Shown piece after piece: positions 35,225 through 44,936 of a stretch of 64,000 nt of DNA. How positions within the stretch are numbered: the stretch's first letter is position 1; each line of letters opens with the position of its first letter. The position numbers and the translations under genes were made by a program. This DNA is from Chloroflexota bacterium (GTDB taxonomy: Bacteria > Chloroflexota > Anaerolineae > Anaerolineales > Anaerolineaceae), in the NCBI GenBank assembly GCA_021825925.1, contig JAKAFP010000005.1, positions 124,001 to 188,000 on the forward strand. The letters run 5' to 3'. Under the pieces are notes generated by a model. The model was given only the letters and a program-made list of their open reading frames with translations. It did no database searches and was not told the DNA's origin.

Positions 35225-36670
35225 TTGGAACCTACAAAAACAACTCTTTCAGCAGAAACCTATCGAAAAAACCGTCGTGACCACTGGAACAAAGTTGCTC
35301 TAAAAATGCGTCATTGGCACGGTTGGGGTGGATATTATCACAAGCGATTAAAAGAGATCTATTCCACAGTGGTTCCGGCTGGATTAAATGTTTTGGAACT
35401 TGGATGTGGCAACGGGGAACTGCTGGCGGCTTTGAATCCAAAGAATGGGGTGGGGGTTGATTTTTCTGCAGAGATGATCTCGTTGGCTGGTGAACGACAC
35501 CCCGATCTGCATTTTTTCTCGGCAAATGCTGAAGTGTTTTCAAGTGAAGAAAAATTTGATATCGTCATCCTTTCAGATATCTTGAACGAAGTTTGGGATG
35601 TACAAGAATTATTTGAGAATGTAAAAACACTCCTCACCAACAATGGCCGTTTATTGATCAACGTCCATAGCCGGTTGTGGGAACTGCCTTTAACTGTAGG
35701 GGTCAAGTTGGGGTTGGCCAAACCCGGGTTAGGGGAAAACTGGTTGACCGTCTCAGATATTGATAACTTGTTGAATCTTTCAGGATTTGAAACCATTAAA
35801 TCTTCTCATGAGATTCTATTTCCGTTTGGGATTCCGCTTTTGGCGCCTTTTCTGAATAAGTTTCTGGTTCGATTCTGGCCATTTAATCACCTTGGATTAA
35901 CCAATTTTTTAGTTGCCAGACCCCAACAAAATGCGTATAGCCACAAAGGTAAACCAAGAGTGAGCGTGATTGTGCCGGCTAGAAATGAAGCCGGAAATAT
36001 CGAAAACATCTTAAACTGCGTACCTGAGATGGGTGGGGGAACCGAGATCGTTTTTGTTGAAGGAAACTCAACTGATAATACCTGGGAAACCATTTTACAA
36101 GGAATTAAACAGCACCCAGAAAAGAAATGCCAAGGACTGCAGCAGACCGGAAAGGGAAAAGGGGATGCCGATCGGCTTGGATTTGCCAAAGCAACAGGGG
36201 ATATAGTCATGATCCTTGATGCTGATTTGACCGTTCCGCCTGAAGATCTACCAAGATTCTATGACGCGCTTGTATCAGGCAAGGGTGATTTTATTAATGG
36301 CGTACGGCTGGTTTATCCGATGGAAGAAGAAGCAATGCGGTTCTTCAATCTAATCGGAAATAAATTCTTCAGCTTGGCGTTTTCGTGGCTGCTTGGTCAG
36401 CCAATCAAAGACACTTTGTGCGGAACCAAGGTCATGTGGAAAAAGGACTACGAACGTATAGCCAATAACCGGCATGTATTTGGTGATTTTGATCCCTTTG
36501 GTGATTTTGACCTGCTTTTTGGTGCAGCCCGTTTGAATTTCAAGATCATTGACCTGCCTATCCGTTACAGGGCGCGTACCTATGGTACGACCAACATTGA
36601 GCGTTGGAAACATGGTTGGCTGCTGCTGCGGATGGTGGCTTTTGCTGCCAGACGGATCAAGTTTATCTAG
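35225..36670 (+). CDS. Methyltransferase-GT2 glycosyltransferase fusion
   Basis: The N-terminal half (about 15-235) is a class I SAM methyltransferase with motif I VLELGCGNGELL and a VGVDFSAEM strand. The C-terminal half (about 245-480) is a GT2 transferase with VSVIVPARNEAGNI, the nucleotide/metal motif LDADL and a late CGTKVMW segment, like polyprenol-phosphate mannosyl or glucosyl transferases but without membrane spans. TTG 35225 is preferred (AAGGA about 11 nt upstream); the frame opens from a GTG at 35186 without ribosome-binding site. The next gene, a membrane glycosyltransferase, starts 16 nt after the stop. The fused transferase may make the lipid-linked donor for it. Confidence 0.83.
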   Translation: MEPTKTTLSAETYRKNRRDHWNKVALKMRHWHGWGGYYHKRLKEIYSTVVPAGLNVLELGCGNGELLAALNPKNGVGVDFSAEMISLAGERHPDLHFFSANAEVFSSEEKFDIVILSDILNEVWDVQELFENVKTLLTNNGRLLINVHSRLWELPLTVGVKLGLAKPGLGENWLTVSDIDNLLNLSGFETIKSSHEILFPFGIPLLAPFLNKFLVRFWPFNHLGLTNFLVARPQQNAYSHKGKPRVSVIVPARNEAGNIENILNCVPEMGGGTEIVFVEGNSTDNTWETILQGIKQHPEKKCQGLQQTGKGKGDADRLGFAKATGDIVMILDADLTVPPEDLPRFYDALVSGKGDFINGVRLVYPMEEEAMRFFNLIGNKFFSLAFSWLLGQPIKDTLCGTKVMWKKDYERIANNRHVFGDFDPFGDFDLLFGAARLNFKIIDLPIRYRARTYGTTNIERWKHGWLLLRMVAFAARRIKFI

Positions 36671-36686
36671 TGGATTAATCTAATAG

Positions 36687-38573
36687 ATGTCTTCCAGGAT
36701 GCCTAAATTCCATTTTGATTCAAGCATAATTCGATCTGTGCCAGCTTTGTCATTGGCACTTGTCATTTATGCATTGATGTTGTGGCTGCCCATCCCGGCT
36801 GCGATCGGACTGTTTGTACGTTACAACCTGGTGCTGCTCACCCTGATTACAATACCAGTGCTATATTTCAGCTTCGGTATCAAAGGAGTTTGGGGAACTT
36901 TCGCGGCATTTAGTTTGACCTTGCTGCTTTTCGGCTTGCCCTTAAGCGGATTATGCCGTAGTGGTGCCAGTGAACCATTCATTATCGGTGGTCTGTTGCC
37001 ATTCAGCGATGCCGCCAGCTATTATAGTGATGCGCTGCGTGTGGTGGAAGGTTTTCGTTTTTCCGCTTTTTCCGCCAGACGGCCGCTCTTTCCGGCTTTG
37101 CTGACTGTGTTGTTGGCTATTACCGGGCAAAACCTGGTGGTTTCCATCGCCATTCTCGGGGCGCTGATCGCCATCATCTGCTACCTGGCGGCCAGAGAGA
37201 TTCAGCGTTCATTAGGCACCTTGCCGGCAGTGGTTTTTCTCTTCATATTATTCCTGTTTTATCGGCGCATCGCCGGTACTACCATGACAGAAAACCTGGG
37301 TCTGCCACTGGGTATAGCTTCATTTACAATCTTATGGGGTGCAGCACAAAAGAAGAACCTCTGGCAAACCTCAATCGGATTACTGCTGCTGACCCTCGCG
37401 CTTAACGCCAGGGCTGGTACCTTTTTCATCTTACCGGCGCTCTTATTGTGGGTCGGATTTGCATTCAAGGGAAAACGCAGATTTTCATTTTCCGCTTTTG
37501 TTATTTGTACTCTGGCTGTAGCATTGGGCTTTGGTCTCAATATGTTGGTGTTTAAACTGGTGGCAGACCCGGGCGGGATGGTCTTTTCCAATTTCTCGTA
37601 CACCCTTTATGGTGTGGTGGCAGGCGGAAAAGGCTGGATGCAGATCCTCATTGATCACCCCGAACTTGGCCAATTGGATGATGTCTCACGTTCTGCTCAA
37701 ACCTATGCTCTTGTTTTCGATGCCTGGAAGGCTCACCCTTTAAATTTAGTGGTGGGTGCTTTCAAGAATTGGTTTGATTACCTTATGCCGCGAGGCGCAG
37801 GGGCCTTCGGATTCATCCGCGGCAATGAAGCCTTGAGTTGGTCAAATTACGCCTTTCGGATAATACTTTCTGTTTTTGCAGGATGGGGGCTTGTCGTTGC
37901 CTGCAAGCAGCGCAGACAGGAACCGTTTTCATTAATGATATGGGCAGCAATTGGAATCTTCCTTTCGGTGCCTTTTGTACCGCCCAATGATTCGAACCAA
38001 ATGCGGGTTTATGCAGCTTCGGTTACCTTTTTAATTGCTTTCAGCATGATCGGGTTAAAATCCATTTTGGGATTGGTTTTCAAACAAAAACTAAAAATTA
38101 TTACTGAAGAAGAATCTGAACCTGTTGCCGCAATGATATTTGGTGTGACACTTACGTTAATTGCCATTGGTGGTGTTTTATTAGTGAAGTCTCTGGCAAA
38201 ACCGCAAACTTTACCTCTAGCAGAATGTCCGGCTGGAGAGACACAGATGATAGTGCGGTACACACCAGGCAGCCAGGTACAGCTTGGTAGGTCAATCAAT
38301 TCACAAGGACTCACTGTTCCCCTTGAAAGTTTTACAGCATTAAATGAAGGATATCCTGAAATGCACGAAGCACTGGTACAAACGGTGGGGGAGGGTACTC
38401 TCTTGGCGCATCCGTTGGATCTGATTTCGTTGCAGTATCCATTGGTGGTAATCAATAATTTTAGTGGACCTGTTACAAATGGGCTATTATCAGTATGTGT
38501 GATCCCTGCCAGAGACAAGGAACTCGCAAGTCGAGGTTGGAGGATCCAAAAATCAAGTATTAAGGTCAATTAA
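36687..38573 (+). CDS. GT39-like polytopic membrane glycosyltransferase
   Basis: This 628-residue protein has about 12 spans. The first outside loop contains PFSDAASYYSDALRVVEG followed by ARRPLFPALL, a pattern frequent in GT39/PMT-like bacterial glycosyltransferases that use polyprenyl-phosphate sugars. A soluble C-terminal tail of about 120 residues follows the last span. The exact donor and acceptor are unknown. It is coupled to the methyltransferase-GT2 fusion gene 16 nt upstream. Base composition is like that of its left neighbours and richer in GC than the genes to its right. Confidence 0.72.
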   Translation: MSSRMPKFHFDSSIIRSVPALSLALVIYALMLWLPIPAAIGLFVRYNLVLLTLITIPVLYFSFGIKGVWGTFAAFSLTLLLFGLPLSGLCRSGASEPFIIGGLLPFSDAASYYSDALRVVEGFRFSAFSARRPLFPALLTVLLAITGQNLVVSIAILGALIAIICYLAAREIQRSLGTLPAVVFLFILFLFYRRIAGTTMTENLGLPLGIASFTILWGAAQKKNLWQTSIGLLLLTLALNARAGTFFILPALLLWVGFAFKGKRRFSFSAFVICTLAVALGFGLNMLVFKLVADPGGMVFSNFSYTLYGVVAGGKGWMQILIDHPELGQLDDVSRSAQTYALVFDAWKAHPLNLVVGAFKNWFDYLMPRGAGAFGFIRGNEALSWSNYAFRIILSVFAGWGLVVACKQRRQEPFSLMIWAAIGIFLSVPFVPPNDSNQMRVYAASVTFLIAFSMIGLKSILGLVFKQKLKIITEEESEPVAAMIFGVTLTLIAIGGVLLVKSLAKPQTLPLAECPAGETQMIVRYTPGSQVQLGRSINSQGLTVPLESFTALNEGYPEMHEALVQTVGEGTLLAHPLDLISLQYPLVVINNFSGPVTNGLLSVCVIPARDKELASRGWRIQKSSIKVN

Positions 38574-38720
38574 CATCATTCATTAATAAACAAATTGACG
38601 ATAAAGAATAGTAAACAATCAAGACTAGGAATAGATTCCGAAGTAAGATTAATTACAGTTTCATTATTCATAAATATTGATTATAAATTGCAATATATCT
38701 TGTAATTTTGAAGGGGTTCA

Positions 38721-40214
38721 ATGATTGAAAGAATTCATAAAATAATCCTTTATATGGTTGTAGTATTGTTGCCCCTTTTCGTGACAACACTTTTATTACA
38801 CTTTGTAGTGAATTCTAATATTTTGCATTATCAACCCGTTTGGACTGACGAGGTTGATTATTGGCTTCAAATAAATTCATTTAAGGAAGTTGGATTTAGT
38901 AATGGCTTTTTCTCTATAAACGAGTTAACTTCAAATTCCAGTTTTTCTCATTATGGAACACATGGTCCTATGTTTCCAATTCTTTATGGAAGCATAGCGA
39001 GAATATTTGGATGGTTTTATTACTCTGGACCTCTATTTAATTTATTATTAGTAAGTCTGTCGTTATTAATCTTTTTGTGTGTTACTAGACCTGATCGAAA
39101 GCAGACAATATTAGTAATTTTATTTTTGTTATTCTTTTATCAATTGCATTTGTATATCCCAACAACGATGCAAGAAAGTCTAAATACTTCATTTGCAATT
39201 CTATTTAGTGCTTTCTTTATACGGCTCATCATTTTTCATGATAAACGTTTACAGAATAAAATTGGGGTTTTGCTACTCATTACTATTGCTTCATTGTTTA
39301 GAATTATTTGGATTTTCACAATTTTCCCAATAATCTATTCTTTTTTTAATGATCAAAAACCACTATCCAAAAAATTGATTTATTCCATTATTGGGGGATT
39401 ATTATTTTCTATATTCATGGTCATTATCTATAATTATTGGACAAGTCCATATCCGAGCGGATTTATTTTTCAAATAACTAATGGTGAATTGAATATTCAC
39501 CAATTGACGCTTGTGGAATTAAGACTTATTTTGTCAAATCTGAAAAAGTTGTTCGGTATTAATTTACCGATCATTGAGACTGAAATCTATATCCGATACC
39601 TCTATTTATTGGTGATTTTCATTCTTGCATTAAGTATTAAAAAAAATCAGAAAACCTATATATCTATTTTATACATTTTGGTTTCGACATTAGTAATTAC
39701 AATTCTTATATACGATATCGGAAATTTTCGAATATTGGCACCATTATTATTGTTTTGCCTTTTCTCTTTACCATTTGCGTCAGATCAGTTTACGATGAAG
39801 TATGTATTAATTTCATATTTATTTATTAACCTGCTTACCATTGGAAATTTTATTTCAAATTATCAATATTTTCACATTAACCATTTTGCTGCAGAAAACA
39901 ATAATTCATTAATAAAACAAAAGAATATTCTAAATGAAATAAAATACACAGATTCAAATAACCCCTGGTGTAACTCGTTATTAACCGACCAAATATTTAC
40001 ACGTGATTTACTAAATACTCCAGCTGGGATTGGTGTAAATGTACTTAAAGATCTTAAAGATGATAAATTAGAAATTAAGTCCCATTATCTACTAGTAACA
40101 TACGATATTTTAGCAATAAACGGAATTGTTTCGACTTGTCAAACGCTCGGTACATATTCTGATTATATAATATGCGAACGTGTGAATGATAATTGTAATT
40201 ATTCAAAACAATAA
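38721..40214 (+). CDS. Polytopic GT-C-like membrane protein
   Basis: This 497-residue protein has about 10 spans. The acidic loop after span 1 reads PVWTDEVDYWLQ, and THGPMFPILYG follows, features shared with GT-C glycosyltransferases. The end is a short soluble tail with Cys residues. AAGGGG precedes the ATG by 4 nt. The gene is very AT-rich and is the first of the low-GC block. No close family is recognised. Confidence 0.6.
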   Translation: MIERIHKIILYMVVVLLPLFVTTLLLHFVVNSNILHYQPVWTDEVDYWLQINSFKEVGFSNGFFSINELTSNSSFSHYGTHGPMFPILYGSIARIFGWFYYSGPLFNLLLVSLSLLIFLCVTRPDRKQTILVILFLLFFYQLHLYIPTTMQESLNTSFAILFSAFFIRLIIFHDKRLQNKIGVLLLITIASLFRIIWIFTIFPIIYSFFNDQKPLSKKLIYSIIGGLLFSIFMVIIYNYWTSPYPSGFIFQITNGELNIHQLTLVELRLILSNLKKLFGINLPIIETEIYIRYLYLLVIFILALSIKKNQKTYISILYILVSTLVITILIYDIGNFRILAPLLLFCLFSLPFASDQFTMKYVLISYLFINLLTIGNFISNYQYFHINHFAAENNNSLIKQKNILNEIKYTDSNNPWCNSLLTDQIFTRDLLNTPAGIGVNVLKDLKDDKLEIKSHYLLVTYDILAINGIVSTCQTLGTYSDYIICERVNDNCNYSKQ

Positions 40215-40230
40215 ATAATTATAAAAAGCA

Positions 40231-40267
40231 AAATTTGTTGATCCATTTAGAGGATATCAACAAATTT
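40231..40267 (+). terminator. Hairpin after GT-C-like gene
   Basis: AAATTTGTTGATCC (40231-40244) pairs with GGATATCAACAAATTT (40252-40267) with a 2-nt bulge. There is no strong T run. Confidence 0.5.
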
Positions 40268-40348
40268 GTCGAAATGAATAGAAGAACACAAAAATAATCA
40301 AGTTAATAGACTATTAATCGTCACTATCAATAATAATTTGGAGTTACT

Positions 40349-41506
40349 ATGCCGTTTGATTTTTTACGAAAGAGATTATTCGAATTGTCTCTATTAACAT
40401 TTTCAATATTGTTGATATTTACGCCAATATTCTATTATCAATTATATCCCGTAGTAAATAACGATTTTGGAGTCCATCTAGGTTGGGCGGAGAATATTTA
40501 TGATACTCCACAAAAAATACCTGAAAATGTTATTGCCCACGCACTATGGCAATGGTTAGTCTTTATCACAAAGAAACTATTTAGGCATTCCTGGAATACC
40601 TCTGCGCTTATCGTTATTCTCAGTTGTGTTATTGCAAGCGCGATAATTCTATATACATTAATTCGAAAAAAGCTTTCTCCTCTACTATCAGGAAGTTTAG
40701 CAATTGGTCTATTAATTGTTGCTCCAATTGCTGCTTTTTATCCCTTTGATCATCTCTGGTATGTTGGAGGATATATTTATCCTAATGTATATCATAACCC
40801 GACAATACTTTTACTTGTTCCATTAGCGATATTACAATTTTACTTTGCGACAGAGACAATACAAGGAAAAAAATCAACCTGGATTGAGATCTTCATAACG
40901 GCTATTATTTCGTTTGCAGCAGCTTTTGCAAAACCAAACTATGCTATATGTATTCTACCGGCTTTAGGTGGATTAGCTTTTATTCGACTAATAAGGAAAG
41001 ATTGTGTTAACTGGAAGAGGTTATTTTTCGGTATTTTGGTACCAACAGTTATTATTCTTGTGTGGCAATTTTCATTATCATTTTCTACAAGTAGTGAGTC
41101 AAATAGCCAAATAATGTTTGTTCCTTTTTCTGTTATGAGGTCATTTTCATCGAATTTACTTATAAAATTCTTCCTTTCAATTACATTTCCCTTATTAATC
41201 ACAATTGTTTATATTAAAGATTTATTAAATGATGTACGCCTCCAATTAGGCTGGCTTGGATTTATTTTTGGGGCATTCTATACCTATTTTTTCGCGGAGA
41301 ATGGTCCTTTGTACAGGCATGGAAATTTTATATTTTCTGGCGAAATTTCCTTATTAATACTATTTGTAGGTTGTGTTCTATTCGTGGTTGATAAGAAGTT
41401 TTCTTCAACAAACCAAGTTGCCAAATGGATAATTCTTTCATCAGGATTTCTTCATTTGTATTTTGGAGTATTTTTTTATTTTTATATGTTAAATGTTTCA
41501 AAGTAA
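40349..41506 (+). CDS. Polytopic membrane protein, paralogue of 49035-50255
   Basis: This 385-residue protein has about nine spans. The first outside loop contains NNDFGVHLGWAENI, and a later one GGYIYPNVYHNPTIL. The gene at 49035-50255 has matching blocks (SSDFPQHIGWAKEY and GYFSPNPFHNPTYIL, AKPNYAICILPA versus AKPSFTLTFLPA), so the two are paralogues of one unnamed family. Acidic first loop and topology suggest a GT-C-like sugar transferase or flippase-like role, which is inference. A decayed second copy of its 3' end lies at 44324-44575. Confidence 0.62.
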   Translation: MPFDFLRKRLFELSLLTFSILLIFTPIFYYQLYPVVNNDFGVHLGWAENIYDTPQKIPENVIAHALWQWLVFITKKLFRHSWNTSALIVILSCVIASAIILYTLIRKKLSPLLSGSLAIGLLIVAPIAAFYPFDHLWYVGGYIYPNVYHNPTILLLVPLAILQFYFATETIQGKKSTWIEIFITAIISFAAAFAKPNYAICILPALGGLAFIRLIRKDCVNWKRLFFGILVPTVIILVWQFSLSFSTSSESNSQIMFVPFSVMRSFSSNLLIKFFLSITFPLLITIVYIKDLLNDVRLQLGWLGFIFGAFYTYFFAENGPLYRHGNFIFSGEISLLILFVGCVLFVVDKKFSSTNQVAKWIILSSGFLHLYFGVFFYFYMLNVSK

Positions 41507-41630
41507 AATGGATTGATATGCGTAAAACTTATCGCTAATTGGTTTATTTTGAATTAATCCAAAAATATAGAATGGGTTGTTTTTATTTTCTTATTTTTTA
41601 TTTTCTAAGCCGCGGAGGTTTTATACCTGA

Positions 41631-43646
41631 ATGATTAATTATTTAAAAAAGTCAATTAACTGGATGTACAAAGATTTCGGAAAACTTTCCATCTTCTTAT
41701 CTTATTCTTATGGATTGTTAATCGCTTGGTATATAAAAAAAGACAACCTTATCAACTTACTTTTTCATGGAAAAAACTTTTCGGGGAGAAGCTTAGTATT
41801 TAAGTCGTTAATTATTCTTCTTCTTTCAATCATCTTTGCATGTATGTTCATAATAATTATTCGTCTAGTAAAATCGAAATTCTATATAAGAACAAACGAA
41901 GTTATTGATAATAAAATTAATCAGTTTTTTACCCAAAAATGGCTCTATCGCATTGAAGTAATTCTCTTTATTTTATTACTAATTACCACAGTTATTCAGT
42001 TATTAGCATCTCTAAACCCAACCCCTAATGATGACGCGTTTGTCTACTACAATTACGCGCGAAATATGGTCGAAGGACGAATTTTTTCCTATGATAGCAG
42101 AAATATCCCCTCCGAAGGTTTTACAAGTTGGATTTATTTATTGCTGTTAACACCCTTTGAATTCTTCAAGGTTAATATGCCCTTTGCTTCAATTATTATT
42201 AACCTAATTGCAATCATTGTGATATTAATCACTTTATCCAGACTAATAAAAATCTCACGGTTAATTCCAATACAGAGAGTAATGCTTTTGGCAACTCTGC
42301 TCGTTTTATGTATAGTCAATGATTTCAATGTCATACTTAGTCTCGAGTTGGGATTGGAAACGATGCTTGGCCCTCTAATTACGGTGCTGGCATGTTATTC
42401 ACTCGCAAAATCAAGTGTTTATGAAAAAAACCAATCAAGTATTGTTGTTTTCTTTGTGACAATGTTTTCAGCTTATCTTATACGTCCAGAAAGTATGGCC
42501 TTTATTGCGCTTGTTGGATTACCAATGCTTTTGTTAAGAAAAAATACTAGAAAGAAGACCTTTCAAGGTTTGGTCGTATTTTTGGTAGTGGTTGTTTTAT
42601 TCCACGTTATGAAGTATTTCATTTTTGGCGATATTTTGCCTACTGGATTTTACAGAAAAGTAAGTGTAGGCTCTGGAAGTGGATATATTGGGGATTGGAT
42701 TTTATACTATAAGAATTGGATCATTGCATTTTTTATCTTACTCTTGCCAACAATTGTTTTGTTTCAACAAAATAAAAGCTGGGTGCTACTCTCAAACCAA
42801 TGGTTTTATTTTTTGTTTTTCATTTCGTTATTGACAATCCTATTCTTTACTCAAACACGACCTCTTATTGGTGGAGGTTTTCGTTTTCTAATGACACCTA
42901 TCATGGTCCTATATTTTTTAATAAGCATATTATTCATTTATTTATTTGAACAATTAATCTATTCAAACAATTTAAGAAAAGTGTTTACCATTATTTTCTT
43001 CGTATCAATAATTATCTACAATGGATCAAATATTCTCCCGCTTTTCAATAATAGAAGCATTTTTACCGAGTTGAACATTTTATCAAAAGCAGAATCTGCC
43101 ACAAATGAACTTAAATACTTACAATTTGGCTATTATCTCAAAGATCACCTATCAAATCCTGAAGATACAACAATCGTTTTCGGAGATGCTGGAGCAATCA
43201 CATATTCTTTAACTGGACGATTAATTGATACCAATGGTTTAACTGAACCAGCTATTGCGCATCTATTTCTATTACAAAATGGTCCACAAAAAACTCAAGC
43301 ATTTATAGACCACATCCTTATGCAAAATCCAGATATTGTTTTCTTGTGCAGTGTTGGAGAGATGCAACCAGATGGGACCTGTCAAGAATTTGCTAACCAA
43401 CATTCTCCCTTTCGTGGAGTTTTTCCAATTAATGTTTATAAAGCATATCTAGATTATGGAATCATTTATGGATGTAGCGTTAAGTTTTTTTACTATACTA
43501 CCCACATTGGATTATCTACCAAATCCTCTCAATATCCAGAAATACGGCAAGCTGTTCTTTCATATTGTAAAGAAAACGGGTATGTTTTACAAAATGGGCT
43601 GACAATTTCAAGCGGCGATGAAAAGATCACTTTTCCTCGCGAGTGA
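41631..43646 (+). CDS. GT-C-like membrane protein (AftB-like loop)
   Basis: This 671-residue protein has about 11 spans and a soluble C-terminal domain of about 140 residues. The first outside loop reads NPTPNDDAFVYYNYARNM followed by SEGFTSWIYL, closely resembling the DDAFxxxRYAxN...EGxTxxLW pattern of arabinofuranosyltransferase AftB-like and related GT-C enzymes. The tail has GDAGAITYSLTGRLIDTNGL, also common in this group. The start codon ATG is preceded by GGAGG. Donor sugar unknown. Confidence 0.68.
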   Translation: MINYLKKSINWMYKDFGKLSIFLSYSYGLLIAWYIKKDNLINLLFHGKNFSGRSLVFKSLIILLLSIIFACMFIIIIRLVKSKFYIRTNEVIDNKINQFFTQKWLYRIEVILFILLLITTVIQLLASLNPTPNDDAFVYYNYARNMVEGRIFSYDSRNIPSEGFTSWIYLLLLTPFEFFKVNMPFASIIINLIAIIVILITLSRLIKISRLIPIQRVMLLATLLVLCIVNDFNVILSLELGLETMLGPLITVLACYSLAKSSVYEKNQSSIVVFFVTMFSAYLIRPESMAFIALVGLPMLLLRKNTRKKTFQGLVVFLVVVVLFHVMKYFIFGDILPTGFYRKVSVGSGSGYIGDWILYYKNWIIAFFILLLPTIVLFQQNKSWVLLSNQWFYFLFFISLLTILFFTQTRPLIGGGFRFLMTPIMVLYFLISILFIYLFEQLIYSNNLRKVFTIIFFVSIIIYNGSNILPLFNNRSIFTELNILSKAESATNELKYLQFGYYLKDHLSNPEDTTIVFGDAGAITYSLTGRLIDTNGLTEPAIAHLFLLQNGPQKTQAFIDHILMQNPDIVFLCSVGEMQPDGTCQEFANQHSPFRGVFPINVYKAYLDYGIIYGCSVKFFYYTTHIGLSTKSSQYPEIRQAVLSYCKENGYVLQNGLTISSGDEKITFPRE

Positions 43647-43695
43647 TAGAACTACTATAGATCCTTGAAGCGCGTTCAAAGTAACCATTTTACAC

Positions 43696-44289
43696 GTGAC
43701 AAAAAAACTCTTCTTTTCCGTTCCCGACGAAATTGGGTTTATTGGTAAATATACTTTTTTCCTTGGTTCATGCAATATATATCAATACCGAGTCAAACGA
43801 GCAGCCCTGGACATGCGGAATATCGAGAAACAGGTATCCAAGGCGATGAAAGAGCTCAATGGCCATGTTCCGGCTACCAAAACGAAGTTTATGAGCGTAG
43901 TGGCAAAAAAACTCAATTAGAAGTTGATAAACAAAGCCAAAGCACTTGCAGACGTAAAAGAGTATGTCAAAAACTTGGATATTCCAGATGAAAAAGTGGT
44001 CGTATATTACCACCAACAATTCCATGTTAAAGCTACATTCAGGATGGCGAAGTCAGACCTCAAAGCCAGACCAATCTCCCAAAGGAAACGAGATGTAATT
44101 AAAGCACACATTACAATCGTATTAGCCACGTTGGCGATTAGCAGAAATATTGAACGATTTACTAGAATCAGTATCAAACAATTCGTGAAGTCACTTCGGG
44201 CTAAACGTTCTGGAATTTTGACCATCAATAATAGAGAGATGCTTGCTGAACTAGAAGTCCCCGAATTGGTAAATTCTTTACTAATTTGA
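43696..44289 (+). pseudogene. Decayed IS1634-like transposase, C-terminal part
   Basis: The recognisable part begins near 43785 (YRVKRAALDMRNIEKQ). It runs in one frame to an in-frame TAG (43918-43920), resumes in the same frame with LINKAKALADVKEYVKNL, and ends with FRMAKSDLKARPISQRKRD and a VLATLAISRNIE helix. These are C-terminal blocks of IS1634/IS4-type DDE transposases. The N-terminal half with the first catalytic Asp residues is missing, and the family's V-E-K-S-F-R (catalytic Glu) reads VKATFR. It therefore carries truncation, a nonsense codon and a lost catalytic residue. No flanking terminal repeats could be identified. Confidence 0.7.
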
Positions 44290-44323
44290 CTATATTCAGG
44301 ACACTAAAATGATAAACTTAAGG

Positions 44324-44575
44324 GGAGGCTTGGTTTTGTGTTTGGGGCATTTTATACCTATTTTCTTGCGGAACAAGGTCCACTATTTACTCATGGAATC
44401 TTATTTTTGAGAAATCTCTCTGTTAATTCTTTTTGTTAGTTGTGTTCTCTTCGAAATTGATAAAGCTATCTTCAATCAATCAAGTATCAAAATAGTTTAT
44501 CTTTGCATCAGGATTTCTTCATATATATTGGAGTATTTTTTTATTTTTATATGTTTAAAATCTAGATGTAAAATA
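44324..44575 (+). pseudogene. Decayed duplicate of the 3' end of the 40349-41506 gene
   Basis: The DNA matches the last 260 bases or so of the membrane-protein gene at 40349-41506 with many substitutions and small indels. Shared words include TTTGGGGCATT, TACCTATTTT, GTTGTGTTCT, ATCAGGATTTCTTCAT and GGAGTATTTTTTTATTTTTA, in the same order. The match runs past the stop codon (TAAAATAGATTGAT here, TAAAATGGATTGAT there). The frame is broken, for example after the GGAATC near 44395. It lies directly downstream of the transposase remnant, which implies a local duplication or rearrangement. Confidence 0.8.
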
Positions 44576-44589
44576 GATTGATTTTAATG

Positions 44590-44936
44590 AGATCTTCGGA
44601 TCGCAAAGTGGGTTTTAGGGAGAGATCAAATTTATTGAACGCTTATTCGTGATGCCTTACAGTCTGTATTTTATTAAATAGAATTAAAAAGTCTTATTCA
44701 TAGATATTACCTATAAAGTTGTGAACACCCATATAATGTTTACAATGTTGACCCATAATTGAATTTCACTACCGGATATTTTCACTATGTTGTTAATCGT
44801 CTTATATCAAAACTGCTTTACCCACCACAAGAAGATTATGTAGAACTAATTTGTGTTCCATAAGTTCAATATTCATAAGATATAATTAGGCAAATTACCT
44901 CCCAATTCTTCGGCATTCTCGTTTGAGGCATAAAAA
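44590..44936. other. AT-rich leader of the rfb-wec operon
   Basis: I see no gene in this stretch. A consensus -10 TATAAT at 44881-44886, 50 nt before rfbB, may be the operon promoter; the matching -35 is poor. The long non-coding leader is of the kind seen before polysaccharide operons, but no JUMPstart-like element was recognised. Confidence 0.35.

Noticed and set aside
38009..38569. Minus-strand 186-codon frame under the GT39-like gene
   Set aside because: It is antisense to the soluble tail of an intact gene and shows no motif or initiation site.
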